From positions 186,405,377 to 186,469,376 of the forward strand of contig OZ010792.1 in NCBI GenBank assembly GCA_963932465.1: 64,000 nt of DNA. The letters are read 5' to 3'. Below, in pieces: positions 34,591-45,661 of the stretch (positions are counted from its first letter, which is position 1; each line of letters opens with the position of its first letter). The translations under genes were made by a program, and so were the position numbers. The notes under the pieces are model-generated. The model saw only the letters and a list, made by a program, of their open reading frames with translations. It did no database searches and was not told the DNA's origin. Origin of the DNA: Maratus speciosus (taxonomy: Eukaryota; Arthropoda; Arachnida; Araneae; Salticidae).

Positions 34591-34813
34591 TGTTAGAATA
34601 CAACGTCCATTTATCTTACCCTTTTCTTTCAGCGCATGCGCGTACAGTGACGTTTCTCCAAATCCGCTCTGCGAGCGAGATTATTCTGTTCTGTTAAAAT
34701 CATGTCTGTGCTTAGTCGCACTTAAGCTATGTATATATTTTTGTCTTCGTGTTAGTGTTAATAAATGTTTATGTCGAGCTATTCTGCTAACTCTGTGTGC
34801 CCCTAAACCAACA
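34591..34813 (+). repeat. nested copia 5' LTR
   Basis: TGTTAGAATACAACG..ACCAACA. It differs from the 3' LTR by a few substitutions and two short indels. It contains GCGCATGCGCG and an AATAAATG poly-A-like signal. Confidence 0.9.
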
Positions 34814-34831
34814 AAGGTTATGGGTACCAGA
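34814..34831 (+). promoter_or_regulatory. nested copia primer-binding site
   Basis: AAGGTTATGGGTACCAGA follows the 5' LTR. GGTTATGGG..CCAG is complementary to the anticodon region of initiator tRNA-Met, the half-tRNA primer used by Drosophila copia. It differs from the tRNA 3'-end primer site of the copia at 11.6-16.5 kb. Confidence 0.7.
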
Positions 34832-34918
34832 GACGCTACTCACTGCGCTATAAATAGCAGAAATATTTTTTAATTCGAACTTTCGAATCATAAAGTCTTA
34901 AGCCTAAACCGAAATTAA

Positions 34919-35277
34919 GAACTCTTCTACGTTCTGTCATTAACTGTTTTGATTTGTGGCTGCGAGATATTTTATTTAATCATGTTACATGTTACGACAT
35001 TTGAAAAGCTCGGCAAAGATAACTTTGAAGCTGGAAACTTCAAATTGAAGCCTGGAGCCATTTCTTTTCATCAGCGCTACCTTCGGCCGGTTTCTCTTCT
35101 TTGCCGGTTACATAATCCCAATGATCATTTTTTATTAATACTGCTTCAATTTGAAACTTCCAGCTATCAAAGTTGTCTTTACCGAGCTTTTCAACTGTCG
35201 TAACATGTGACATGATTAAATAAAATATCTCGCAGCCACAAATCAAAACAGTTAATGACAGAACGTAGAAGAGTTAG
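34919..35277. repeat. inverted duplication of the copia gag start
   Basis: Left arm 34919-35050 and right arm 35146-35277 are inverted copies (~130 bp) of the gag 5' end. A ~95-bp loop holds gag sequence present only on the minus strand. Minus-strand 35246-35040 reads HVTTVEKLGKDNFDSWKF, the usual start of this copia gag. The plus strand reads a shorter, mutated version. Confidence 0.85.
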
Positions 35278-36119
35278 AATTTATGCAAAACGGGGACAAT
35301 ATTAAAATTACTCAAAAGAAGTACATTGAAGATATTCTGAGCAAATTTAATATGCAAGAATCCAAACCAATATCTACACCTTTTGATAATAACGGGAAGC
35401 TTACTAAAGATATGTGTCCCAAAACTGAAGAAGAAAAATCTGAAATGAATAATATTCCCTACCGTCAACTAATAGGATCCCTTATGTATTTATCAGTGTC
35501 TACTAGACCTGATATAACTCACGCTGTGAATTTTCTAAGTCAATTTAACAACAATCCAGGTAAACCTCATTGGATAGCTGCAAAAAGAATTTTGCGATAC
35601 CTGAAAGGAACCCAAGATCAAGGACTGATCTTTAAGCGTGATTCTGAATCCTTGATTGCATTTGTCGATGCCGATTGGGCGTCGGATGTGAATGACAGAA
35701 AATCATACACTGGCTACATTTTTAAATACGCCAGTGGAGCCATATCGTGGGAATCGAGAAAACAACGAACTGTCGCATTATCCACAACAGAGGCTGAGTA
35801 CATGGCATTGTCAGAAGCCGCCAAAGAGATTTTGCATCTCAGACGGTTTTTAAGTGAACTTTCTCCTGAAACAGTGACTGCGCCTACTATAATATTTTGT
35901 GATAACCAGTCTGCTCAAAAATTAGTACGAAATCCGGTTTACCATTCGCGCACGAAACACATCGACATTCGACATCATTTTGTGCGCGAAATTTACGATA
36001 ATGGCGAAATAGAGGTTAAATACCTAGAGACAGAAAATATGCCTGCAGACATTTTAACCAAAGCTTTAAATGCTTATAAACATAAAAAATGTTGTGAAAT
36101 GATAGGACAAAATGTTTAA
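35278..36119 (+). pseudogene. copia RT C-terminus and RNase H fragment, ~279 aa
   Basis: The frame is open from about 35283, with no true gag or N-terminal pol in front of it. It starts in the RT C-terminal region (ITQKKYIEDILSKF), continues through RQLIGSLMYLSVSTRPDI, and has RNase H catalytic regions FVDADWASDV and IFCDNQSAQKL. It ends NMPADILTKALNAYKH before TAA at 36117. The YVDD palm and everything upstream are deleted, so it cannot encode an active RT. The retained 3' end is typical of deletion derivatives. Confidence 0.9.
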
Positions 36120-36250
36120 AAATTTTTCAGCATTATTCTGTATCCTTTTTTATATAAGTGTATAATTTGTATTTGTAATTTTTATATTAATGTTATTTCT
36201 CTGTAATTTGCTTAATAGGAGAATATTGTTTTGTTAAGAAAATGCACGTT

Positions 36251-36263
36251 GTAAAGGGGGAAT
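36251..36263 (+). promoter_or_regulatory. nested copia polypurine tract
   Basis: GTAAAGGGGGAAT lies immediately before the 3' LTR at 36264. Confidence 0.75.
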
Positions 36264-36494
36264 TGTTGGAATACAACGTCCATTTATCTTACCCTTTTCT
36301 TTCAGCGCATGCGCGTAAAGTGACGTTTCTCCAAATCCGCTCTGCGAGCGAGATTATTCTGTTCTGTAAAAAACATGTCAGTGCTTAGTCGCAAGTCGCA
36401 CTTAAGCTATGTATATATTTTTGTCTTCGTGTCAGTGTTAATAAATGTTTATGTTGAGCTATTCTGCTAACTCTGTGTGCCCCTAAAACCAACA
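36264..36494 (+). repeat. nested copia 3' LTR
   Basis: TGTTGGAATACAACG..AACCAACA, followed by the target duplication ATACT. Confidence 0.9.
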
Positions 36495-36499
36495 ATACT

Positions 36500-37845
36500 A
36501 GTACTCTGTTACGGGACGTCGACTCTCGGAACAGAAAATAATAGGTTATATTCTAACAGTCTTATAGTTCTTATAGTCTTCAAGATAAAATATGGATGAG
36601 TTTAGCAGCTATCTGAAGATAAGTATCTGTATGAATTTATTTCACTGAACTGTTGTTTATTTAATTTTCGTAATGAATATTTTATTTTATTTTACCTTTT
36701 GATGTTAAAATTGTTTAAGATAATTTTGAAAGCATATGATTTTCTCTTAAAGAAAATAATTTGCGTCTGTTTTGTCATTAAAGGTTATCTTTAAGAATAA
36801 TTCTGAAAGTAAAAACCTTTGATTAATTTAGATTAAAAGAATAACTTAAGAAAATTGTTCTATTAAAGCATATTATTTTTACTGATGTGAAAATTATATT
36901 TTGTGTTCTAATTTGAGAAAACTTTTTCGTTTTGAATTTAATAAACTGTATTTTATTAAAATGGAATCGTTTGAGAAATATTTACGATAAAAAAATATTT
37001 TTTTCTTCTTTTTTTTTTCGTAGTTGAGTTTCATTTTGAATAACGTTGGTTTATGAAATGACGAAATTAAGTTCTGAACAGAACTTTTATAAGAATAAGT
37101 TTTCTTATAGGTTAAACATTTAGATTTGAATTTGTTTTAAAAGGTTAAAAAAAGAAAGAAAGAGGATGAATTTTGTTTCCCGGAACAAAAATAAATTATG
37201 TTCTTTTGAGGACAGTTTTGAACTATTTTGCTAGTAAAGTAATGTTAATTAATTTTGAATAATTGTGTTCTTAGAACAACAACAAAAAAAAAATAGAAAG
37301 TGTCCTTTTGAGAAGGAAGTTTTTAAAAATTCTTGCTTAACGTAATATTTTTTTTTGTTTCTTTTCTTAAAAGAAATTGAAAGTTAAGAACTGTGTAATA
37401 ATAATTTAGTTTTGTTTTATTTTGAAAGTTAATATTGAAGTTATAGAATTTTTTTGTGTTTTCTTAAAAGTATAGTAATATCGTATTACGTAACGATAAA
37501 TTGAAATAGTTCAATTTTGGTTTACGTTCCGAAGGAAAGAGATTAAATAAATAAAGTTTTATATTTTGTGATATTATGTTAATTTGCATTTATATTTATA
37601 TTGTATTCGAATATATACGTATTTTTTAGTGTGTTATGATTTCTGTAAAGAAGAAATCCCTGAGTGTAAGAATAGGTTTGCGTAGAAAAATCTAAAATTT
37701 TGTTCTTGAAACTGAAAATTTTTAATTTGAAATCCTTGTTCTTGAACTTTTTACTTGAAATTTTAAATTCAAATTCTAGTTCTTGAAGTGAATTTTTTAA
37801 ATCAAAATTTTATTTTGGTTGTTAGTTTTGTTAAATTTAAACAAA
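36500..37845 (+). other. gypsy 5' leader, AT-rich
   Basis: This is the rest of the gypsy untranslated leader after the nested copia. It is T-rich, with many TTTTGAA/TTTAAA words. No open frame is recognised. Confidence 0.6.
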
Positions 37846-38442
37846 ATGGCTTTTTTTGGGAAGGGCAAAAAAGAGGATCTACGTATCCTTTGCGGTGAGT
37901 TAGGCTTAACTGCCACTGAAGAAATGAAATTGATCGATTTACGTAATCTAATTACTACGCACGCTGATTACGAGGAGGATTATACTAAAAATTTACTTAC
38001 AACTATAGTCAAGAATAGAAAAACTGAACAACAGCGCTTAGATTTAGAAAATCAACGTGTTTTCGAACAAGAAAATTTAGAGCGCGAGCGGACTTTCGAA
38101 CTCGAAAAATTATGCCTCCCATTCGACCTCGGCATCTAACTCGAAGTTAGAAAATAATAGGTGCACTTACGAAAAACCGCGAATCGTCCTACAAAAATTG
38201 ATTCACCGTTTTCGCCCAAACGAAGAGGATATGAATATCTTCTTAGTGCTGTGTGAGCGACAGTTAAAGGTCCTAGGGGTTCCGGAAGAAAATTGGGTTA
38301 CGTACCTCATAAGTGCTTTACCTAGTGATATTGCTAGACTCATTGCTAGGGAACCGGGAACCTCAATCTTCTCATTTCGAGCAAATACAAATATACACAT
38401 ACTCAACCACAACCACACCTTTGACCACAGTAAACCTGTACA
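37846..38442 (+). pseudogene. gypsy gag, frameshifted and truncated
   Basis: ATG at 37846 sits in a good context (AACAAAATGGC) and opens MAFFGKGKKEDLRILCGELG. A Glu-rich coiled segment ends at a frameshift near 38112. The next frame continues with RFRPNEEDMNIFLVLCERQ. Gag then stops after an ARLIAREP region: the capsid C-terminus and CCHC knuckle are missing, apparently by internal deletion before the protease. Confidence 0.8.
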
Positions 38443-38790
38443 TTAATGGGGTCCATGGCAAAGCCTGCGTAGATACCGGATCTAGTCACAGCCTGGCTAG
38501 TGAATCATTGTATTCTGTGTTAAAAGAACAAAGTGCAAAATTTCAGAAGACATCTCTGAACATGTCCTTACAAACGGCCAGCGGTCAAAAGAAGACAGTT
38601 TAACCACGACTGTAACTGTAGAAATTGAAGGAAGAAAATTTCGTACAGATTTTATTGTGTTACTTGAAGCTAAAGGAAACAGAACCCTCTTAGGAAGAGA
38701 CTTTCTTGACAAGTCAGGTTTTGTACCAGATGTTAAAAACAAACGTTGGTACTTCTGCGATATGCCTCATATAAAATATGGTTTTGTAGA
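38394..38790 (+). pseudogene. gypsy aspartic protease, broken
   Basis: The frame reading VHGKACVDTGSSHSLAS contains the retropepsin active-site triad D-T-G. A frameshift near 38600 moves the second half (RTLLGRDFLDKSG, with the flap/LLGxDFL region) to another frame. Confidence 0.8.
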
Positions 38791-38859
38791 TCCTGTTACA
38801 AAGCCTCTTGAATGTTCTGCTGATGACATCGTTTTAAACGCATGTACCTTGCGTGAAAA

Positions 38860-40206
38860 TGAAGGAAAAGAGCTGACTCCCACTCAGAAGTCACAGTTAA
38901 ATTATTTGCTAAAAAAGTATGAAACCATCTTTCAGCCAGGGGGAGAAGCCACTCCGTTTGTTGAGCATCACATAAACACCGGAAATCACCCGCCTGTGTC
39001 GGTACCACCTTACCGCATGACTCCTGCAAAAAAGGAAGTTCTAAAGGCAGAATTAAATGACCTTTTACAGAAAGGAATTATTGAAGAGTGAGAATCACCT
39101 TACGCAGCTTCTGTTGTTTTGATCCCAAAACCAGATGGTACGGTACGTCTCTGTATTGACTACCGGAAGTTGAATGCCATCACCCAGTTGGACTCTTATC
39201 CACTGCCTCGGATAGACGACTTATTGCACGAAGCTAAGTATACCGCTTACATGTCAACGATTGACTTAAAGTCTGGTTACCATCAGGTAAATGTTTATGC
39301 ACCAGACAGGGACAAAACTGCTTTTATTTGTCCTTTTGGCACCTTCCGCTTTTTGAGAATGCCGTTCGGGTTGACCAATGCTCCAGCCACTTTCCAGAGG
39401 CTAATAGATCGCTTTCGAAGTGGTCTACATGACATTCTAATGCTTTCCTATCTAGACGATATAATTGTTTTATCAGAGACTTTTGAAAAACATTTAGCAG
39501 ATTTTATGGCAGTTTTTGAGAGACTTTTGGAATTCAAACTCCGTGCAAATCGAGAAAAGTGTAGCTTTGCCTGTTCTCGTGTAAAATATTAGGACATTAG
39601 ATTACAAAGTCCGGAATTGAAGTTGATCCCGGTAAAACTGCAGCAATTCAAATGATGCCTGCTCCTCGAACTGTAAAGCAAGTTCAAACATTTTTGCAAT
39701 CTTGCTCCTGGTACCGACGGTTCATTCCCAATTTCTCGGACATTGCTAGGCCTTTGAGCAATCTGACCAGGAAGAATGCCTCCTGGAAGTGGGAAAAGGA
39801 AGAGCAAACTGCTTTCGAAACATTGAAGCACTTATTGACAAGTCCTCCTGTATTGAAACAGAATGATGCCACAAAGCCATACATCTTACGAACAGATGCC
39901 AGTGGTTATGCCCTTGGTGCGGTACTTCTTCAAGGACACAAAGAGGAAGAGCACCCAATTGAATATGCAAGTCGTTTGTTGAATGCTGCTGAAAGAAATT
40001 ACTCCACAACAGAACGTGAAGCACTTGCAGTTGTTTGGGCCTTAAACAAATTTCGTGGATACATAGAAGGACAAGAGGTAACTGTTGCCTCCGATCACCA
40101 ACCACTGAAATGGTTGATGAGTTTGAAGTCGCCATCCGGCAGATTGGCTCGATGGGCTCTACAAATCCAATCTTACAACCTGAAGACTAAAATACATTCC
40201 TGGTAA
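38860..40206 (+). pseudogene. gypsy reverse transcriptase and RNase H, broken
   Basis: The RT core is easily read: PPYRMTPAKKE, an in-frame TGA at 39089-39091, VLIPKPDGTVRLCIDYRKLN, FRFLRMPFGLTNAPATFQRL and catalytic YLDD at about 39450. A frameshift plus a TAG lie near 39590-39597. RNase H follows with ILRTDASGYALGAVL, NYSTTEREALAVVWAL and ASDHQPLKWL. Another frameshift near 40190 ends the frame. Motif order and spacing are those of Ty3/gypsy. The multiple lesions make this copy dead. Confidence 0.9.
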
Positions 40207-40209
40207 AAT

Positions 40210-41692
40210 GAATGTTGTGGCTGACATGTTGTCACGTCCAAATTGCAGTCATGAGGAACCCTCCTGTGAAATCTGTAGTCTCCAATGAGATACCCAGAAG
40301 ATCTCCAATGAATATTCGAGAAGAACAGTTAAAAGATGATGATTTAAGAAAAATCATTGAAGCTTTCGAGTCCGACGAAAAAGGCACAGACTATGCAAAC
40401 TGAACTGAGCGAGGATATCTTTTAAACCAAGGAGTCTTGTATCGCTATGCTCCAGATTCCGATTCTGAAGAAGCACAACTAGTCGTTCCTGTACAAGAAC
40501 GAAATGAGATTTTAAAAAGTCATCACGATTCACCAACAGCCGGACATTATGGAGCTGAAGGGACATACACAGAATATCCAAACGATACTATTGGACCGGT
40601 ATGCGGACTTTCATAACCAACTATGGCAAGAATTGTGCAGATTGCCTTCGTTACAAAGCTAGTAACACAAAACCTGCAGGTCTCTTACAGACACCTATTT
40701 ACTGTCAACGGTTCGAAACTCTTGCCATTGACTTGTTTGGACCCTTACCTGAAACCACTGACGGTTGGAAATGGATTTTCATTGTGGAAGATTGCTCTAC
40801 AAAATGGGTAGAACTTTTCGCATTGAATGTTGCCACAGCCAAAGAATGCACTGTAACTCTTCTAGAAGAAGTTTTCCTGAGGTACGGTCTTCCTAGAAAA
40901 ATAATTAGTGACAACGGTCCTCAGTTTGTCAGTGAAGTAATGCAGCAACTGTGTTATCTTCTGGATGTGAAACAATCCTTAATTCCAGTGTATCATCCTC
41001 AAGCAAATCCGGTTGAACGAAAAAACCGTGATCTCAAACTTCGTTTAGCTATTCTCGTTGGAAATGAACACTCTTCATAGGCAGAAAAATTGCCTACAAT
41101 TAGGTTTGCCATGAACACAGCCAAATGCGGCACAACAGGGCAAACGGCTGTTTTTCTACAGTTTGGTCGCGAACCTCGCACCATTGATGACATTCGTCAT
41201 GATATCAGACCTGTCATTAATAATGTTAACTTTGTGCCAGAGATAACTCCTTATCTAAAGAAATTTGCCAACTTTACTAAGCAAGTGAAAGACTTGGTCG
41301 AACAACGACAAGACAAAAGAAAACAGTATGCGGACAGAAGCCGTGGAGAACGATCTCAGTATTCTCTTGGTGACCATGTATGGGTAGAACTCCATCCCGT
41401 TAACAAGGCTGGTCAGAAAAGAACCGCCAAATTCAGTCCTCGACGTGACGGACCCTATGTAGTGCTCACACAGCGCTCACCTACTTCCTATGAAGTTGCC
41501 AGTTTACAAGCTCCTGAAGTTCCCTTAGGAACTTACCGTATATCTGCCCTAAAACGTTGTAATAATGTTACCGACCAACCAGTTAGTCCACTTAGAAAAC
41601 GTGGTAGGCCAAGTTTAAATATTGCTCTCCTAGATGGCAGCACTGAACGACAGACTAATTTTAGCGGGCTGCCAAATAGGTTTTTCCCATGA
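40210..41692 (+). pseudogene. gypsy integrase, broken
   Basis: Fragments in order: a connector region (40212-40403), a degenerate HHCC zinc-binding segment (HHDSPTAGHYGAEG near 40520, NCADCLRYKA near 40634), and the DDE core. The core has IDLFGPLP, ISDNGPQFVSE and YHPQANPVERKNRDL. The last frame (41090-41692) carries a C-terminal GPY-like RRDGPYVVLTQRSPTSYEV. Stops at 40401-40403 and 41078-41080 and a frame change near 40590 break it. The final ~78 bp lie inside the 3' LTR. Confidence 0.9.
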
Positions 41693-42053
41693 TTCCATGC
41701 GGATTTTAGCTTTCCCTCGCAGTCGTTCATGAGACACGATTGGAACGAGAGAGTGTTCGGAGACAGGCTATGTAAACGGTTCGAAATCTTGCTTGTTTGA
41801 TAATCCCCCGGCGTTTTGAAAGGGCGGGAAAGGATGAAATATTTTCTCCTAGTGTATTTCTTCTGGAATGTCTAAAATCTGTACATATGTAACATAGTTG
41901 TACATAATTCGTGTTAAGTGACGTATCATTGTATTTAACATGCTCTATTAAAAAATTTCTACCAAATCCTAGAGTGAAGGATATAATTTTGGAGCGATGA
42001 GTCCATTCTTTTAAGATTGTAGCATCTACTTATGGAAAGTAGAATGGTTATAA
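41614..42053 (+). repeat. gypsy 3' LTR
   Basis: Counterpart of 33913-34358. It starts TTTAAATATTGCTCTC and overlaps the end of the integrase frame. Confidence 0.85.
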
Positions 42054-42720
42054 TAGGTAATTTATTGATCCAAAAATGGAAAAACAGTTCGATTCCAAAT
42101 CGCTTCCATGGTCAGGCTTTCCAATTTTATACCTTTCCGCTAAAAAAAGAATTTGTAAATGTGTCAAAGCGCTTGTTGAGCAGAGCAGTTGAGAACAGCC
42201 TTAAGTAATTGAATGCATGGTAAAAATGCAACAAAAATATATATGCATATATATATAACCATTAAATAAATATTACCGACCACCAAATATATATATATAT
42301 ATATCTGTGATTTAATAGTTATTATTCGCAAAAAGTTTTATTATATATATATGTTGCAATAGAAGTGTAATATACATCATACATGAACAATGTAAAATAT
42401 TATGCCATTATATGCAATATATATATTTAAAATAACGATTATTATTATTATGGAGATTTTTGTTTTTATCTTTATTTATTAATTTATTATCAGTAGCTTT
42501 ACAATTTTTTTTCCAGATCTAATATTGTGATTATAATATTACTACATAATACCACTTAGGAGCTAATGTTATATAATTAAAATAAAATATCTATTTAAAG
42601 GGAATAATAGTATCTTTTAAATTGACGTAGAAAAATATTTTATATATCTAGATGGAATTTCAATTACTTATTTTTAGTTAAGCTGCTAGAACCTTAATAT
42701 TGATTGCAAACATCTGAGTA
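42054..42720. other. AT-rich stretch with (AT)n, no gene seen
   Basis: Interrupted ATAT tracts lie at about 42238-42305 and 42340-42350. No coding sequence is recognised. Confidence 0.5.
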
Positions 42721-43271
42721 AACAATAAAAAAGTTATAAGCAACTTATTATAACAATATTATTATTTTATCATAATTTGACTAAGTCAATGTTTTAGAGT
42801 TGTTGATAATTATCTTAATAGAAAATTAAATCAAATTTAATAATTAATTATATATTATGCTATTAACTGTATAACAATTGGTTTTGTGTTCATTATGAGA
42901 AATATATACGCTATTTTTTAATGCATCAATTTAAGTAGGTAGGTAGTGGGAGGGGGGGGGGGGCTTTGGGACCTATGAGCAGCTCGATTGTTATACCGAA
43001 TGATCCAAGAAAACGGAACCCGAACAGACACAGAGACACCAGTCATCTAGCTAGAAACAATCAATGCAATGAATAAAATGTAGGTTAGAATTACGAAAAT
43101 CACTCGGCGTGCAGAACTTCTTGATAAAGCAAACAAAAGAACGAAAACTCTCATCACTCATATCAAACCCGCCCTACAACTCCTGCGCTGAACACGGTAA
43201 CTGATACAAGAAAACAAAATTATGCTCCAAGGAGTTCAAAACACCATAAGCACGGCAACTGCCGTCAGCAA

Positions 43272-43804
43272 TCAAGTTAAAACGAGCCAGAATCTCTGGG
43301 TAATAAGCATCCTGCAGAGAAGACGAGAAACTATCATATCATCTCTTCTATTATGAGTCCAACAGCGAGAATGCATGACATTGGGGATGTCCCCATGAGA
43401 AACAAAATACTTGCAAGTCCGGAAGAAGTGCTCACCCTGTAGCTGAACACTGTGTGAATACATGCGAATAGTATCTTCCGGGGAGATCCAATCAATCAGA
43501 GGGTCAGAAATAGACACACTTTTAGGAAAGCCATCGGCCCTTTCATTGAGGGGAATACCTCGATGTCCCGGGACCCAGTAAAAGGAAAGATGTATGGAAA
43601 ACTGCTGCATCCGAACAATTTTATTATGGAGCCAAAGGATAACCCTGGGAGACTTCAGGTTAGTAGACTGGAGAGCCGAAAGAACCGACAAGCTGTCTGT
43701 TAGTATCAACACAGGACGAGACCACGAAACCAATTCGTCGAGAGCCACACCTATTGCAAGAGCTTCCGCCGTGAAGATTGAGTTGACGTGCTGCACCCTG
43801 TAGC
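43272..43804 (-). pseudogene. LINE RNase H C-terminal part, duplicate
   Basis: An open frame of 218 codons on the minus strand continues upstream into hAT sequence to 43928; only 43804-43272 is LINE. It reads FTAEALAIGVALDELV, VLILTDSLSVLSAL and FYWVPGHRGIPLNERADG, the middle and last catalytic blocks of a LINE RNase H. The N-terminal catalytic Asp block is not in this copy. It is identical to the frame at 44751-45407. Confidence 0.85.
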
Positions 43805-44182
43805 TAGAGTTGCAAAATACCAACACATTTTGAGTGACGGGAATAAACCCGGGAATTTTGGGGAATAAACCCGGAATTTTGGGGAATATTGGAAATTTTG
43901 AAGAGAAACAAACGCAATTATTTTTCAATTGAAATTTTTATTTTAAATAAATTTCAGACAAGAATGTTCCAATAAATAGATTTTACATTATGAATTCACA
44001 AAACTTATGATTTTAGAGTCTGCCTTTGTAATTTATTAGCTTTACCACAATGACGTCTGTAAATAGGTGAGGATATGAATGTTTCTTAAAAAAAATTTCT
44101 TTTTTTGTTTTTGTTTGCTCGCATATCTCTTATTCAGGCATACTTTATATTAATTTTCTATCGAGTTGCTTTGTATTTTTGC
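43805..44182. mobile_element. left fragment of the hAT element, duplicated
   Basis: It starts TAGAGTTGCAAAATACC and matches the first ~378 bp of the element at 45284-46666. It ends at the duplication breakpoint. Confidence 0.85.
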
Positions 44183-44198
44183 TTTGTATTTTTACCCT

Positions 44199-45661
44199 AA
44201 CAATAAAAAAGTTATAAGCAACTTATTATAACAATATTATTATTTTATCATAATTTGACTAAGTCAATGTTTTAGAGTTGTTGATAATTATCTTAATAGA
44301 AAATTAAATCAAATTTAATAATTAATTATATATTATGCTATTAACTGTATAACAATTGGTTTTGTGTTCATTATGAGAAATATATACGCTATTTTTTAAT
44401 GCATCAATTTAAGTAGGTAGGTAGTGGGAGGGGGGGGGGGGGCTTTGGGACCTATGAGCAGCTCGATTGTTATACCGAATGATCCAAGAAAACGGAACCC
44501 GAACAGACACAGAGACACCAGTCATCTAGCTAGAAACAATCAATGCAATGAATAAAATGTAGGTTAGAATTACGAAAATCACTCGGCGTGCAGAACTTCT
44601 TGATAAAGCAAACAAAAGAACGAAAACTCTCATCACTCATATCAAACCCGCCCTACAACTCCTGCGCTGAACACGGTAACTGATACAAGAAAACAAAATT
44701 ATGCTCCAAGGAGTTCAAAACACCATAAGCACGGCAACTGCCGTCAGCAATCAAGTTAAAACGAGCCAGAATCTCTGGGTAATAAGCATCCTGCAGAGAA
44801 GACGAGAAACTATCATATCATCTCTTCTATTATGAGTCCAACAGCGAGAATGCATGACATTGGGGATGTCCCCATGAGAAACAAAATACTTGCAAGTCCG
44901 GAAGAAGTGCTCACCCTGTAGCTGAACACTGTGTGAATACATGCGAATAGTATCTTCCGGGGAGATCCAATCAATCAGAGGGTCAGAAATAGACACACTT
45001 TTAGGAAAGCCATCGGCCCTTTCATTGAGGGGAATACCTCGATGTCCCGGGACCCAGTAAAAGGAAAGATGTATGGAAAACTGCTGCATCCGAACAATTT
45101 TATTATGGAGCCAAAGGATAACCCTGGGAGACTTCAGGTTAGTAGACTGGAGAGCCGAAAGAACCGACAAGCTGTCTGTTAGTATCAACACAGGACGAGA
45201 CCACGAAACCAATTCGTCGAGAGCCACACCTATTGCAAGAGCTTCCGCCGTGAAGATTGAGTTGACGTGCTGCACCCTGTAGCTAGAGTTGCAAAATACC
45301 AACACATTTTGAGTGACGGGAATAAACCCGGGAATTTTGGGGAATAAACCCGGAATTTTGGGGAATATTGGAAATTTTGAAGAGAAACAAACGCAATTAT
45401 TTTTCAATTGAAATTTTTATTTTAAATAAATTTCAGACAAGAATGTTCCAATAAATAGATTTTACATTATGAATTCACAAAACTTATGATTTTAGAGTCT
45501 GCCTTTGTAATTTATTAGCTTTACCACAATGACGTCTGTAAATAGGTGAGGATATGAATGTTTCTTAAAAAAAATTTCTTTTTTTGTTTTTGTTTGCTCG
45601 CATATCTCTTATTCAGGCATACTTTATATTAATTTTCTATCGAGTTGCTTTGTATTTTTGC
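44199..45661. repeat. 1.46-kb tandem duplication, copy 2
   Basis: See copy 1. This copy is continuous with the rest of the hAT element and the LINE, so it is the original position. Confidence 0.9.
44751..45283 (-). pseudogene. LINE RNase H, C-terminal part
   Basis: This is the same protein as at 43272-43804: LILTDSLSVLSAL with catalytic Asp, WVPGHRGIPLNERADG with the His/Asp block, and a Cys/His-rich tail (CKYFVSHG..HSRCWTHNRRDDM). Its N-terminal part, with ATDASKTDSP, lies across the hAT insertion at about 46673-46760. Confidence 0.85.

Larger units (their letters stand above)
34591..36494 (+). mobile_element. internally deleted copia element inside the gypsy leader
   Basis: LTRs of 223 and 231 bp (34591-34813, 36264-36494) start TGTT and end ACCAACA. 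They are flanked by an exact 5-bp duplication ATACT (34586-34590, 36495-36499), normal for copia integration. Most of gag, protease, integrase and RT is missing. Only an inverted-duplicated gag start and the RT C-terminus/RNase H remain. It needs proteins in trans to move. Confidence 0.9.
33913..42053 (+). mobile_element. Ty3/gypsy LTR retrotransposon, degenerate, with nested copia
   Basis: The LTRs (33913-34358 and 41614-42053) are ~440 bp and clearly diverged by substitutions and small indels. gag, protease, RT/RNase H and integrase follow in Ty3/gypsy order on the plus strand but are split by stops and frameshifts. The leader is interrupted by a copia derivative (34591-36494). No flanking target duplication is clear. 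Confidence 0.9.
42721..44182. repeat. 1.46-kb tandem duplication, copy 1
   Basis: It matches 44199-45661 with only one extra G (in the G-run) seen in copy 2. Each copy contains AT-rich DNA, the 3' end of a LINE and the first ~380 bp of a hAT element. Sixteen bases of filler (44183-44198), themselves a partial repeat of TTTGTATTTTT, separate the copies. Confidence 0.9.

Noticed and set aside
42238..42350. ATAT tracts considered as promoter elements
   Set aside because: Simple (AT)n microsatellite with no gene nearby.
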